Source of the DNA: Kitasatospora sp. MMS16-BH015
GTDB taxonomy: Bacteria; Actinomycetota; Actinomycetes; Streptomycetales; Streptomycetaceae
Length of the DNA: 64,000 bases
Assembly (NCBI RefSeq): GCF_002943525.1
Contig: NZ_CP025394.1
Location: 2,480,001 to 2,544,000 of the forward strand
Reading direction: 5' to 3'
In this document: one piece after another, positions 9,050 to 17,527 of the stretch
Numbering within the stretch: position 1 is the first letter of the stretch
Layout: every line of letters begins with the position of its first letter
Notes under the pieces: model-generated
The model's database searches: none
Told to the model about the DNA's origin: nothing
Seen by the model: the letters and a program-made list of their open reading frames with translations, nothing else
Translations under genes and position numbers: made by a program

Positions 9050-10363
9050 TCAGGCGACGTAGCGCCAGCCGGCCCCGGATCGGGCCCGCTGCCCGACCCC
9101 GGTGGCGATGGCCGCGCGGTAGCGCTCGACGGTCAGCTCGGCGGCCCGCTCCCAGGTGAAGCCGGCCAGCACCCGCTCGCGGCCGGCCGCGCCGAGGGCG
9201 GCCCGCAGCTCGGGGTCGTCCAGCAGGCGGCCGAGGGCGGCGGCCAGCGCGCCCGCGTCGCCCGGCGGCACCGCCAGGCAGGTCTCGCCGTCCGGGCCGG
9301 CCACCTCGGGGATCGCCCCGCCGGTGGTGGCGACCAGCGGCGTGCCGGTGGCCATCGCCTCGGCGGCGGGCAGCGAGAAGCCCTCGTACAGGGAGGGCAC
9401 GCAGGCCACCTCGGCCGAGCGGTAGAGGTCCACCAGCTCCTGGTCGGTCAGCCCGCTGCGGAACTCGATCGCCGACTCCAGGCCGAACCGGCGCACCGCC
9501 TCGGCCACCGGCCCGTCGGCCTTCTGCTTGCAGACCACGACCAGGTGCGCGTCCCGCTCGGTGCGGACCTTGGCGAGCGCCTCGACCAGGTGGACCAGGC
9601 CCTTGAGCGGGACGTCCGCGCTGGAGGTGGCCACGATCCGGCCCGGCACCACGGCGACCTCCTCGCTGGGCGACCAGAGCCGGGTGTCGGCGCCGATCGG
9701 CACCACCGAGATCGCGCCCGGCGCCGCGCCGAGGTGCTCGGCGATCTCGGCCTTCGAGCTGCCCGAGACGGTGATGATGTGCGCCAGCCGCCGGGCCACC
9801 CGCTGCTGCATCCGGGTGAAGCCGTACCAGCGGCGCAGGCTAAGCCGCTTGAGCTTGGTGGGCGCCGCGTCCAGCTCCAGCTGCCGGTCCACGGTGACCG
9901 GGTGGTGCACCGTGGTGACCAGCGGGAAGCCGTGCCGGGCCAGGCCGAGCAGGCCGTAGCCGAGGGTCTGGTTGTCGTGCACCACGTCGTAGCGGCCCTT
10001 GTGCGCCGCCAGGTACTGGCGGGCCCGCAGCGAGAAGGTGAGCGGCTCGGGGAAGCCGCCGGTACGCATCGTGGCGACCTCCAGCACGTCCACCAGACCC
10101 CGGTACTCGGCCAGGGCGGGGGTGCGGAACGGGTCGTCGGCGCGGTACAGGTCGAGGCTGGGCAGCTCCACCAGCCGGACCGAGCCGGGGCCCTCGACCT
10201 CGTCGAGCACCGGGAAGGGCTGGGAGCCGATCACGTCCACGTGGTGACCGAGGCGGGCCAGCTCGCGGGAGAGGTGGCGCACGTACACACCCTGCCCACC
10301 GCAGAACGGGTCACCCCGGTAGGAGAGCAGGGCGATCCGCAGCGGTGGCGGCAGCGCGGTCAT
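9050..10363 (-). CDS. GT-B glycosyltransferase, family 4
   Basis: A 437-residue protein with the GT4 pattern: an N-terminal Rossmann domain starting LRIALLSYRGDPFCGGQGVYV and a C-terminal Glycos_transf_1 domain with VPSLYEGFSLPAAEAMATGTP, whose E-x7-E motif binds the nucleotide-sugar donor. It is a cytoplasmic retaining enzyme, donor unknown. First gene of the operon with a methyltransferase and a toroid protein. A KstR-like site (one mismatch) lies 50 bases upstream, suggesting control by the TetR protein encoded divergently at 10580. Confidence 0.85.
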   Translation of the reverse strand: MTALPPPLRIALLSYRGDPFCGGQGVYVRHLSRELARLGHHVDVIGSQPFPVLDEVEGPGSVRLVELPSLDLYRADDPFRTPALAEYRGLVDVLEVATMRTGGFPEPLTFSLRARQYLAAHKGRYDVVHDNQTLGYGLLGLARHGFPLVTTVHHPVTVDRQLELDAAPTKLKRLSLRRWYGFTRMQQRVARRLAHIITVSGSSKAEIAEHLGAAPGAISVVPIGADTRLWSPSEEVAVVPGRIVATSSADVPLKGLVHLVEALAKVRTERDAHLVVVCKQKADGPVAEAVRRFGLESAIEFRSGLTDQELVDLYRSAEVACVPSLYEGFSLPAAEAMATGTPLVATTGGAIPEVAGPDGETCLAVPPGDAGALAAALGRLLDDPELRAALGAAGRERVLAGFTWERAAELTVERYRAAIATGVGQRARSGAGWRYVA

Positions 10364-10412
10364 CCTGGGCCCCTATTCCCTACCTCACAGCGCCCGATGC
10401 GCAGCGGTAAAG

Positions 10413-10426
10413 TAGATCACGTTTCA
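10413..10426. promoter_or_regulatory. KstR-like operator (one mismatch) before the glycosyltransferase operon
   Basis: TAGATCACGTTTCA differs by a single base from the site at 70-83 (TAGAACACGTTTCA). It lies about 50 bases before the glycosyltransferase start and 154 bases before the KstR-like regulator gene, between the two divergent genes. The near identity of two 14-mers in two promoters supports shared control; binding is inferred. Confidence 0.45.
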
Positions 10427-10579
10427 AGTGGTGGTGCGGAGAGGTCGCCGTCGGGCTGGTGAACGACGAGAGACCTCGAAGATACCGGCCCGTAGCTTCG
10501 TGTTCGGAGCCAGGGCTGGTGATTCACGCCACGCTGACCGCCTCCACGGCACCCCCGGCCCGCACCGACTGGAGCTCCC

Positions 10580-11173
10580 TTGACCACCGTCACCCCGCCC
10601 GGGCCCCAGCTCACCCCGCGCCAGGTCGAGCGCCGCCGCCGCATCCTGCGGGCCTCCACCGCACTGGCCGCCCGGGGCGGGTACGAGGCGGTGCAGATGC
10701 GGGAGGTCGCCGAGGGTGCCGAGGTGGCCCTCGGCACCCTCTACCGGTACTTCCCCTCCAAGGTGCACCTGCTGGTGGCCGTCATGCAGGAGCAGCTCCA
10801 ACAGCTGCTCGACCAGGTCCGCCGCCACCCGCCCACCGGCGACACCCCCGCCGCCAGGGTCGCCGAGACCCTCACCCTCGCCTTCCAGGCCCTCCAGCGC
10901 GAGCCCCGCCTCGCCGAGGCGATGGTCCGCGCCCTCTCCTTCGCCGACCGCTCGGTCTCCACCGAGGTCGACCGGGTCAGCCACCTGACCGCGGCCATCG
11001 TCCTGGACGCAGCCCGCCTCGGCGGCGTCCCCGACGCCGACCAGCAGGCCGCGCTCCGCGTGATCGCTCACACCTGGCACGCGACTCTGCTGGCGTGGCT
11101 CTCGGGCCGTTCCTCACTGACCGAGGTCCGGGCCGATCTCCATACGGCGGCGAAACTTCTGATGCTTCGGTAA
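10580..11173 (+). CDS. TetR-family regulator, KstR-like
   Basis: A 197-residue protein starting at TTG. The N-terminal helix-turn-helix region (GGYEAVQMREVAEGAEVALGTLYRYFPSKVHLLVAVM) is very close to mycobacterial KstR, the repressor of cholesterol and fatty-acyl catabolic genes, and the C-terminal part (LAEAMVRALSFADRS, LLAWLSGRSS) also aligns from memory. KstR binds TnnAACnnGTTnnA; such sites lie at 70-83 and 10413-10426. In a streptomycete it may answer an acyl-CoA ligand and control the nearby dehydrogenases. Its stop codon is the first triplet of a long inverted repeat shared with the convergent aldehyde dehydrogenase gene. Confidence 0.85.
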   Translation: MTTVTPPGPQLTPRQVERRRRILRASTALAARGGYEAVQMREVAEGAEVALGTLYRYFPSKVHLLVAVMQEQLQQLLDQVRRHPPTGDTPAARVAETLTLAFQALQREPRLAEAMVRALSFADRSVSTEVDRVSHLTAAIVLDAARLGGVPDADQQAALRVIAHTWHATLLAWLSGRSSLTEVRADLHTAAKLLMLR

Positions 11174-11334
11174 CCACCAGGGGCGCGGGGAACGGCGCGG
11201 CCCACCCTGCACTCTGATCCCGTCTTACGCAGATGCCCACTTGCACTATCCGTTGACAGTGCAACCGGGCATCTCTGCGATCTTCAGGCGAGCTCACTGG
11301 CCGGGCGCGCAGTTCCCCGCGCCCCTGGTGGTTA
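11171..11334. repeat. Nested inverted repeat supplying stop codons to both convergent genes
   Basis: A 29-base arm (11171-11199) recurs inverted at 11306-11334 with one mismatch. The arms begin with TAA in each direction: 11171-11173 is the stop of the TetR gene and 11332-11334 the stop of the aldehyde dehydrogenase gene. Inside lie further paired arms AGATGCCC/GGGCATCT (11231-11238, 11267-11274) and TTGCACT/AGTGCAA (11241-11247, 11258-11264). The outer arm carries the same GGGGCGCGGGGAAC core as the element at 7007-7179. Confidence 0.85.
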
Positions 11335-12837
11335 CCGTGGGAGCGAAATGGTCTTCGACTCGAGGTACTCGTCCAGGCCCTCCGGGCCGAACTCCCGCCC
11401 CAGTCCCGACTGCTTGTAGCCGCCGAACGGGCCGAGGTAGTCGATCGAGAAGGTGTTGACGGAGAAGGTGCCGGTGCGGACCCGGCGGGCCAGGTCGAGG
11501 CCGCGGTCCGGGTCGGCCGTCCAGACGCTGCCGGAGAGGCCGTACACCGAGTCGTTGGCCAGCCGGACGGCTTCCGCCTCCCCCTCGTAGGGGATCAGGC
11601 AGACCACCGGGCCGAAGATCTCCTCCTGGGCGATCCGCATGCCGTTGTCCACCTCCCCGAACAGCGTCGGCTCCACGTACCAGCCGGTGGCCTGCCCGGC
11701 CGGGCGTCCGCCGCCGGTGAGCAGCTTGGCGCCCTCCCGCTCACCGAGGGCGATGTAGTCGAGGCTGCGCTGCTGCTGGCGCCGCGTCACCAGCGGGCCG
11801 ATCTCCGTCGCCGGGTCCAGCGGGTCGCCGACCTTGAACGCCGCGACCTCGCTGGTGAGGCGGTCGGCGATCTCCTCGTAGCGTTCGCGCGGCAGCAGCA
11901 CGCGGGTCTGCGCGACGCAGGCCTGACCGTTGTTCATGAACGCCGAGGCCAGCAGGCCCTTCACCGCGGTGTCCAGGTCGGCGTCCGGCAGGACGATCGC
12001 CGCGGACTTGCCGCCGAGCTCCAGGGTGACGCGCTTGAGGGTGCGGGCGGCGGAGGCCATGATCTGCTGCCCGGCGGCGACCGAACCGGTGAAGGAGACC
12101 TTGTCCACGCCGGGGTGGGCGACCAGGTGAGCGCTCACATCGCGGTCGGCGGGCAGGATGCTGAGCACGCCCTCGGGCAGGCCGGCCTCGCGGACCACCT
12201 CGGCCAGCAGGTAGGAGTCCAGCGGGGTCTCCGGGGAGGGCTTGAGCACCACCGTGCAGCCGGCCAGCAGCGCCGGGGCGAGCTTCGCCGCGGCCACGAA
12301 CTGCGGCACGTTCCACGGCGCCACGGCCGCCACCACCCCGACCGGTTCGCGCCGCACCACCAGCAGGCCGAACTGGCCCTGGCGCCGCTCCTCGAAGGGG
12401 TGCCCCTCGGCCGTCCTCAGATACGCGGTCCAGATCGCGGCGGCGCCCAGCGCCTGGGCCCGGATGCCCCAGGAGTACGGCGAACCGTTCTGCGCGCCGA
12501 TCAGCCGGGCGAACTCCTCGGCGCGGGCCTTGATCCCGTCCCGGATCCGCCCCACCAACGCCGCCCGCTCGGCCAGGCTCAGCCGGGGCCAGGGGCCCTC
12601 GTCGAAGGCCCGCCGGGCGGCCGTCACCGCGCGGTCCACGTCCTCGCGGGAGGCGTGCGGCACCCGGCCGATCACCCGCTCGGTGTGCGGCGAGACCACC
12701 TCGATGGTCTCCGACCCGGCGGGGGCGGTGTACACCCCACCGATGAACAGCTCGTCGTACTCCAGCACCCCGCCACCCGGCTGCCCCACCCCGCCGCCCG
12801 GCTGCTGCCCCTCGCCCGACCCCTGGCCGCCACCCAT
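11332..12837 (-). CDS. NAD(P)-dependent aldehyde dehydrogenase
   Basis: A 501-residue protein from the ATG at 12837, which follows AGGAGGAA; the longer open frame has no ribosome site. Family marks: VTLELGGKSAAIVL carrying the general-base glutamate, NNGQACVAQTRVLLPR carrying the catalytic cysteine, the Rossmann segment FTGSVAAGQQI, and a C-terminal FGGYKQSGLGREFG. It should oxidise an aldehyde to an acid, or to acyl-CoA if of the CoA type. A 14-base palindrome lies 45 bases upstream. Context with a KstR-like regulator suggests a steroid- or fatty-aldehyde substrate; this is inference. Confidence 0.9.
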   Translation of the reverse strand: MGGGQGSGEGQQPGGGVGQPGGGVLEYDELFIGGVYTAPAGSETIEVVSPHTERVIGRVPHASREDVDRAVTAARRAFDEGPWPRLSLAERAALVGRIRDGIKARAEEFARLIGAQNGSPYSWGIRAQALGAAAIWTAYLRTAEGHPFEERRQGQFGLLVVRREPVGVVAAVAPWNVPQFVAAAKLAPALLAGCTVVLKPSPETPLDSYLLAEVVREAGLPEGVLSILPADRDVSAHLVAHPGVDKVSFTGSVAAGQQIMASAARTLKRVTLELGGKSAAIVLPDADLDTAVKGLLASAFMNNGQACVAQTRVLLPRERYEEIADRLTSEVAAFKVGDPLDPATEIGPLVTRRQQQRSLDYIALGEREGAKLLTGGGRPAGQATGWYVEPTLFGEVDNGMRIAQEEIFGPVVCLIPYEGEAEAVRLANDSVYGLSGSVWTADPDRGLDLARRVRTGTFSVNTFSIDYLGPFGGYKQSGLGREFGPEGLDEYLESKTISLPR

Positions 12838-12881
12838 CGCCGTTCCTCCTACTCGCACCGGTGTTACTCGGGAGTCCGAAA

Positions 12882-12895
12882 AACTGGTACCAGTT
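12882..12895. promoter_or_regulatory. Perfect 14-base palindrome before the aldehyde dehydrogenase
   Basis: AACTGGTACCAGTT is a perfect palindrome 45-58 bases before the start codon; on the gene strand it is preceded by CTAG, giving the half-site TAGAAC also seen in the KstR-like site at 70-83. The spacing between the half-sites is not that of KstR, so another dimeric regulator may use it. Confidence 0.5.
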
Positions 12896-13044
12896 CTAGT
12901 GCGTCGGCGGCCCGCCGCGCCAGTGCCCCCGACGGCCGGTCGCCGGGTCGGCGGCGGTCGGCCGGATAGAGTCGTCAGCACCGTCGAGCTCTACGGAGGG
13001 CCCGCCCCCAGGCCCGCTGTACCGAGAGGCAGTACCCCACCGCC

Positions 13045-14394
13045 ATGCGCCGCCCCACCCAGCACCCCGCCCGTCACCTCTCGCGCGGCTCCGCCCTCCT
13101 AGCCGCCCTGCTCACCCTGGCCGCCACCCCCGCCGCCGCGGCTGCCACCCCCACTGCCCTCTACGGCAAGGGCGACCCGGCCCAGGACGGCGTCTGGCGC
13201 CAGTCCCTCACCCTCACCGCCCTCGCCACCGGGCAGGTCACCCCGGCCGACTCGGCCGTCGACTGGCTGACCGGGCAGCAGTGCGCCGACGGCGGCTGGA
13301 CGGCCTACCGCGCCGACCCTGGCGCCCCCTGCGAGCCCAAGGCCGAGGACAGCAACGCCACCGCCGCGGCCCTCCAGGCCCTGGCCAAGCTCGGCGGCCA
13401 CCAGGAGGCCGTCGCCAAGGGCACCGACTGGCTCAAGTCCGTCCAGCGCCCGGACGGCAGCTGGGCCCGCACCCCGGGCCTCCCCGGCGACGCCACCTCC
13501 ACCGCCCTCGCGATCAACGCCCTCCTCGCCACCGGCCTCGACCCCGCCACCACCACCGCCTCTGGCGGCAGGAGCGCCTACGACGGCCTGGCCGGCTTCC
13601 AACTCGGCTGCGCGGCCCCCGCCGACCAGCGCGGCGCCTTCACCCAGTCCACCGCCACCGCTGCTTCCACCCCGGCAACCCCGGCCATCCCGGCCACTCA
13701 GGCCACCGCCCAGGCAGCCCTCGCGGCGGCGGGCGGCAGGCTCCCGGTCACCAACACCAACCGGGTGGACGCCGCCCCCAAGCCCCTCGCCTGCCCCACC
13801 GCCACCGACCCGGCCGTCCCCCACGCCGACTCCGGGGAATCCGCCGCCGCCTGGCTCAACACCCAACTCGCCGCCAACGGGCAGCACTTGGTGCACAGCG
13901 CAGCCGACCCCACCCCGGACTACGCGGCCACCGCCTGGGCCGTCCTGGCCCTGATCCAGTCCGGCCACCCGCACCAGGCGGCCTCCGCCGCCGACTGGCT
14001 CGGGGGCAACTCCTACTCCTGGTACGCCAAGGGCCCGGCCGGCACCGACGTCGCCAACACCGCACTGGTGCTGCTCACCGCCGAGGCGAGCCGGCTGGAC
14101 CCGTACAACTTCGGCGGCACAAACGTCCTCCAACTGCTGATCGACGCCGGGCCCAAGCCCAAGTCCGTTCCCGGCAGCGCCGCTTCGGCCCTCGCCGAGA
14201 ACCCCGACGGCACCGGCGCCCCGGGCTCCGGCATCACCGAGGCCGACGACAACGGCGGCTTCTCCCCGATCTGGCTGATCGGCATCGGCCTGGTGGTCGG
14301 CATCGGCGGCGGCCTGCTGCTCAGCCTCAACCGACGCCGCAAGTCCGCCACTCCACCGCCCCCCACCGACTCCGACTCCACTCCCCCGCAGTGA
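13045..14394 (+). CDS. Secreted, membrane-anchored toroid-repeat (prenyltransferase/squalene-oxidase repeat) protein
   Basis: A 449-residue protein with an N-terminal signal peptide (Arg-rich, then ALLAALLTLAATPAAAAA), several QCADGGWTAY / QRPDGSWARTPG-type toroid repeats at about 60-330, and a C-terminal helix (about 410-430) followed by RRRK and a Pro/Ser tail. It is therefore exported and held in the membrane. In streptomycetes similar genes often lie before ECF-type vitamin transporter genes; none follows here, where a foreign patch and an IS begin 500 bases downstream. Function unknown. Confidence 0.75.
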   Translation: MRRPTQHPARHLSRGSALLAALLTLAATPAAAAATPTALYGKGDPAQDGVWRQSLTLTALATGQVTPADSAVDWLTGQQCADGGWTAYRADPGAPCEPKAEDSNATAAALQALAKLGGHQEAVAKGTDWLKSVQRPDGSWARTPGLPGDATSTALAINALLATGLDPATTTASGGRSAYDGLAGFQLGCAAPADQRGAFTQSTATAASTPATPAIPATQATAQAALAAAGGRLPVTNTNRVDAAPKPLACPTATDPAVPHADSGESAAAWLNTQLAANGQHLVHSAADPTPDYAATAWAVLALIQSGHPHQAASAADWLGGNSYSWYAKGPAGTDVANTALVLLTAEASRLDPYNFGGTNVLQLLIDAGPKPKSVPGSAASALAENPDGTGAPGSGITEADDNGGFSPIWLIGIGLVVGIGGGLLLSLNRRRKSATPPPPTDSDSTPPQ

Positions 14395-14400
14395 ACGCCG

Positions 14401-14432
14401 GAGGCGGGGCACCCACCCGGGCACCCCGCCTC
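14401..14432. terminator. Hairpin between convergent genes
   Basis: GAGGCGGGG (14401-14409) pairs with CCCCGCCTC (14424-14432) across a 14-base loop. It sits between the stops of the convergent toroid-repeat and ABM-domain genes, as expected of a two-way terminator. Confidence 0.7.
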
Positions 14433-14446
14433 AGCTTCCAACTACT

Positions 14447-14791
14447 TCAGCCCTTCGGACCGGCCGACTGCACGACCTCGAACGACCAGAGCGTCGACCC
14501 GCTCGCGGCCGGCCGCTGCGGAGCCTGGCCACCGCTCTCGCCATCGGTGCCGCCACCCTGGTGGGCCTGCTTCATCGGGCCCTCCATCCAGGCCTGGAAC
14601 GAAGCCTCGTCCCGCCAGCGGGTGTAGACCAGGTACTGGTCTGTGCCCTCCACCGGCCGCAGCAGCTCGAACCACTCGAATCCGTCCGAGCCCTCGACCG
14701 ACCCGGCCCGCGAAGCGAACCGCTTCTCCAGCATCTCCCGCTGCTCCGCCGGCACCGTCAGCACGTTGATCTTCACCACACTGGCCACCAC
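14447..14791 (-). CDS. Antibiotic-biosynthesis-monooxygenase (ABM) fold protein
   Basis: A protein of about 115 residues. The segment KINVLTVPAEQREMLEKRFASR...GFEWFELLRPVEGTDQYLVYTRWRDEASFQAWM is the dimeric alpha+beta ABM barrel found in small haem-degrading and quinol monooxygenases. Four GTG codons near the start compete; the third codon of the longest frame is best spaced (8 bases) from GGGAG. A heme-degrading MhuD/IsdG-like role is common for actinobacterial relatives of this length but no specific heme ligand can be assigned with confidence. Confidence 0.7.
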   Translation of the reverse strand: MVASVVKINVLTVPAEQREMLEKRFASRAGSVEGSDGFEWFELLRPVEGTDQYLVYTRWRDEASFQAWMEGPMKQAHQGGGTDGESGGQAPQRPAASGSTLWSFEVVQSAGPKG

Positions 14792-15016
14792 GCCCACCTC
14801 TCCCTACGCTCTCGTCCCAGGCCCCCACGGACCCGGCCACCCCGCCAGCCTACGGACTCCGCTACTACCACCTGTCAAGAAATCCCGGCAAGCGCGCCTT
14901 CCAGTCGCGATGCCGGCAGCGAAGCGGGACGCCCCGAGGACCACCAGCCGCTGCAAAACTGGCTCGGCGGTCGAGCACTGGGGGGCGCCCCACCACACAC
15001 GCTCACCCGTCAAACC

Positions 15017-15064
15017 CGTCGGGGTGGTTCCCAAGCCAGCAAAGGCTCGGGAACCACCCCGACG
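15017..15064 (-). terminator. Strong hairpin after the foreign gene pair
   Basis: A 16-base arm CGTCGGGGTGGTTCCC (15017-15032) pairs perfectly with 15049-15064. It lies 40 bases past the stop of the probable immunity gene and is its likely terminator. The rest of the roughly 310-base gap 14792-15103 shows nothing else recognisable. Confidence 0.7.
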
Positions 15065-15103
15065 GAGTTCCGCCCATCTTCGACAGTCGGTCGTCAGATG
15101 GGT

Positions 15104-15637
15104 TTAATAACTTCCAAATGGAACCGTTTCACCATTTTCAGAGTACAGTGAAATCGAATACCCCGATCCCTGCTCGCCACTGTATCCAAAGACGTAAAAT
15201 TTAGCATTCGGAAATCCGTAGCCAGCCGGGAATTTTTTTGCGCGGGAGACCTTCTTACCCATGGAGTCTGAACTCACAGCATGATCCACATCCAGAGGGG
15301 CAGGCCCGCAAGCGAAATTCGAATCCCTTCCCGGGCCAGTGCCGCAGCCCCACATCGACATATTCTTCATATCCCTCTCGAATCCGCACGAGGAGGAATA
15401 TATCGGACCATCTCCACCGGAAGCTCCAGCAATGGCCAGACACAGGTGCTCATCCTGCATCCATCCCACGAGTGTCCATGGACTTCCCTCGACCACACCA
15501 GACTCGAGCACTACTGACGTAGCAACCGAATGGGCCCGGGGGCCATCAGCTCGCCCCAATCCCATCCACAAGGCCGCCAGGATCAATACGAGAGAGGCTC
15601 CACCGGCAAAGTATTTCCAGCGCTTCGCTTTCAGCAT
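15104..15637 (-). CDS. Small membrane-anchored protein, probable immunity protein of the rhs tip
   Basis: A 177-residue protein; its ATG overlaps the stop of the upstream rhs-tip frame (ATGCTGA), so it is translationally coupled. An N-terminal helix (about 8-26) is followed by an extracytoplasmic domain with four Cys. No family is recognised. Codon use is AT-richer than the surroundings, as in the toxin tip. Position directly after an Rhs C-terminal toxin, coupling, small size and lack of homology to housekeeping families fit an immunity protein; a membrane-anchored form would guard the outer face against a wall-acting amidase-type toxin. This role is inferred. Confidence 0.55.
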   Translation of the reverse strand: MLKAKRWKYFAGGASLVLILAALWMGLGRADGPRAHSVATSVVLESGVVEGSPWTLVGWMQDEHLCLAIAGASGGDGPIYSSSCGFERDMKNMSMWGCGTGPGRDSNFACGPAPLDVDHAVSSDSMGKKVSRAKKFPAGYGFPNAKFYVFGYSGEQGSGYSISLYSENGETVPFGSY

Positions 15638-16610
15638 CCCTGCGCACCGACTCCACAGGGCCATGGAACAACATGGATGATATGGATTATCTGAGATCCA
15701 TTTGCACTGGTGAACAACGGCTCTCGCTCCTTGAGAGATGCGTTACTCTGAAGCCCACTGTGTTGCGAATATCGAATATCGCCGTCATTGAGCCCGGTTA
15801 TGACAGCAGCATGGTGCACCTGCCCTGCCGTTGCACCGTTCGCATAGGACCAGAACATCAGATCACCCGGGGCGGCCCTGGATACCGGATCCTCATAACT
15901 TCCGGTATTTTCAAGAAAGGAGTAAAGCCCACCTGCGGTTGTCCAGGAGCGCGATCGCGTGTGCGCTCGATACTCCTCGCTTATCGTATTCACTGGAGAA
16001 TTTGGCGTATCATAGTAACCATTCCACCACTGATCGACTTGATCGCTCGCACCGTTGCGAAATGGCGATTTTCCATCCCATTTCATCGGCACGCCCGCAG
16101 CAAGGAGGGCATCCGAGACAAAGTTTGTGCAATTGTCGCCGGCGGTCCAATCATTTTCCTCCGTACCATACCTTGTCGCCCAGGAGACAAGAGAAGGAAA
16201 GTTGATATACTTGTTCGACAATTGACCGTTGGAATTGGCCGGGTTCACGTCGCCAAGGTTCCCACCACGGGAGAACGAAGTGCCAGGAATGTCTCCGGCT
16301 CCGGCCCCCGCATCACGTTCCGCATCCTCTACGCTGACAGCAGCGTCCGAGTCGCTGTAGCCATTGCCGGAGCGAGTCTTGTTCACGGTCTCCTGAAGCT
16401 GATGAGTCGTCCCCGCCGCGTCTCCCGTGATCGGATCGTAAGCCATCAGGCCGGTCGGGTCACTAGAGGACACTGGATTACTACCAGCGTAAGTGTAGCC
16501 ACCAGCCTAACCAGGGTCACCTGGCTCATAGACCGGGTCAACGGAGATGAAGCGACCGAGTGCCGGGTCGTAGTTGCGGGCGCCGAGGATGGTGCGGGCT
16601 TTGCCCTATT
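15631..16610 (-). pseudogene. 3' remnant of an rhs gene with Amidase_6-type C-terminal toxin domain
   Basis: Reading leftward from the IS edge the frame gives GKARTILGARNYDPALGRFISVDP, the hallmark end of an Rhs core, then an in-frame TAG at 16507-16509 where relatives have Gln (PGDPG-stop-AGGYTYAGSNPVSSSDPTGL), then about 280 residues of tip. A second in-frame TAG lies next to the IS edge. The tip ends in an NlpC/P60-like Amidase_6 domain: DNCTNFVSDALLAAG (catalytic Cys) and VHHAAVITG (catalytic His), plus RYSQHS. The gene has lost its 5' part at the IS. Only the tip could still be made, from an internal GTG at 16473. Confidence 0.8.
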
Positions 16611-16627
16611 TCGTAGACACTTGCCTG

Positions 16628-17527
16628 TTATGCGACCAAGTCCAGGTTAGTAACAGGCCTGGCGTGCTGCCGTTCGTAGTCGACGGGGCTTCGGTAGCCG
16701 AGGGCGGAGTGCCGTCGGCGATGGTTGTACCAGGCCATCCAGGCGAAGACCGCCATGCGTGCCTGGGGCCGGGTCAACCATCGGGAACCATAGAGCAGTT
16801 CGCGCTTGAGCGTGGCGAAGAACGACTCCGCCATCGCATTGTCGTAACTCGAGCCGACCCGGCCCATCGAGCGCCGTATCCCGTACGCCCGACAGACCTC
16901 GGCGAAGGCCGCCGACGTATATTGCGCCCCGCGATCGGAGTGAAACAGCACACCGCGCACATCGCCGCCCCGGGCGGCGACCGCTGACCGGACGGCGTCG
17001 ACGACCAGGCCGGCACGCATGTGCTCCGCGAGCGACCAGCCCACGACCCGCCGCGAGTGCATGTCGATCACCGTCGCCAGGTACATCCACGACCCACCGA
17101 CCGGCAGGTACGTGATGTCGCCGCACCAGCGCACGTCCGGTGCCGGGGCGGCGAACACCCGCCCGACCAGGTCCGGCGCCGGGGGCACGGTCCGGTCAGC
17201 GATCGTCGTGCGGACCGTGCGCCGCAGGCGCCGCCCGGCCAGGCCGCGCTCGCGCATCAGCCGGGCAACCCGCTTGTGGTTCACCGCGCCGTGCCGCTCG
17301 CGCAGCTCGCGGGTGATTCTGGGGACGCCGTAGGCGCCGTTCGACTCGCCGTGGATCTCCTCGATCCGCCCGGCCAGCACCTCGTCGGCCGCCTTGCGGG
17401 CCACACGGACAGGGGTGGCGCGTATCCACCGGTAGAAACCGGACGCCGAGACGCTCAGCACCCGGCACAGCCGCTGTACTCCGTACAGGTCACGATGGTC
17501 GGAGATGAACCGCCAGCGGCCGGTCAT
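16628..17527 (-). CDS. IS3-family transposase OrfB (DDE integrase core)
   Basis: A 299-residue protein: N-terminal HTH_21 segment (YGVPRITRELRERHG), then an rve integrase core with the catalytic triad in WCGDITYLPV (first Asp), HSDRGAQYTS (second Asp) and DNAMAESFFATLKREL (Glu), ending HSALGYRSPVDYE. Its ATG overlaps the orfA stop (ATGA), so it is translated by coupling or frameshift. It appears intact. It catalyses strand transfer of the element with OrfA. Confidence 0.93.
   Translation of the reverse strand: MTGRWRFISDHRDLYGVQRLCRVLSVSASGFYRWIRATPVRVARKAADEVLAGRIEEIHGESNGAYGVPRITRELRERHGAVNHKRVARLMRERGLAGRRLRRTVRTTIADRTVPPAPDLVGRVFAAPAPDVRWCGDITYLPVGGSWMYLATVIDMHSRRVVGWSLAEHMRAGLVVDAVRSAVAARGGDVRGVLFHSDRGAQYTSAAFAEVCRAYGIRRSMGRVGSSYDNAMAESFFATLKRELLYGSRWLTRPQARMAVFAWMAWYNHRRRHSALGYRSPVDYERQHARPVTNLDLVA

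Noticed and set aside
7198..10363. A terpene biosynthetic cluster suggested by a prenyltransferase-like protein
   Set aside because: The protein has toroid repeats but no DDxxD or DxDD motif, and the neighbours are a glycosyltransferase and a methyltransferase; no isoprenoid synthase is present.
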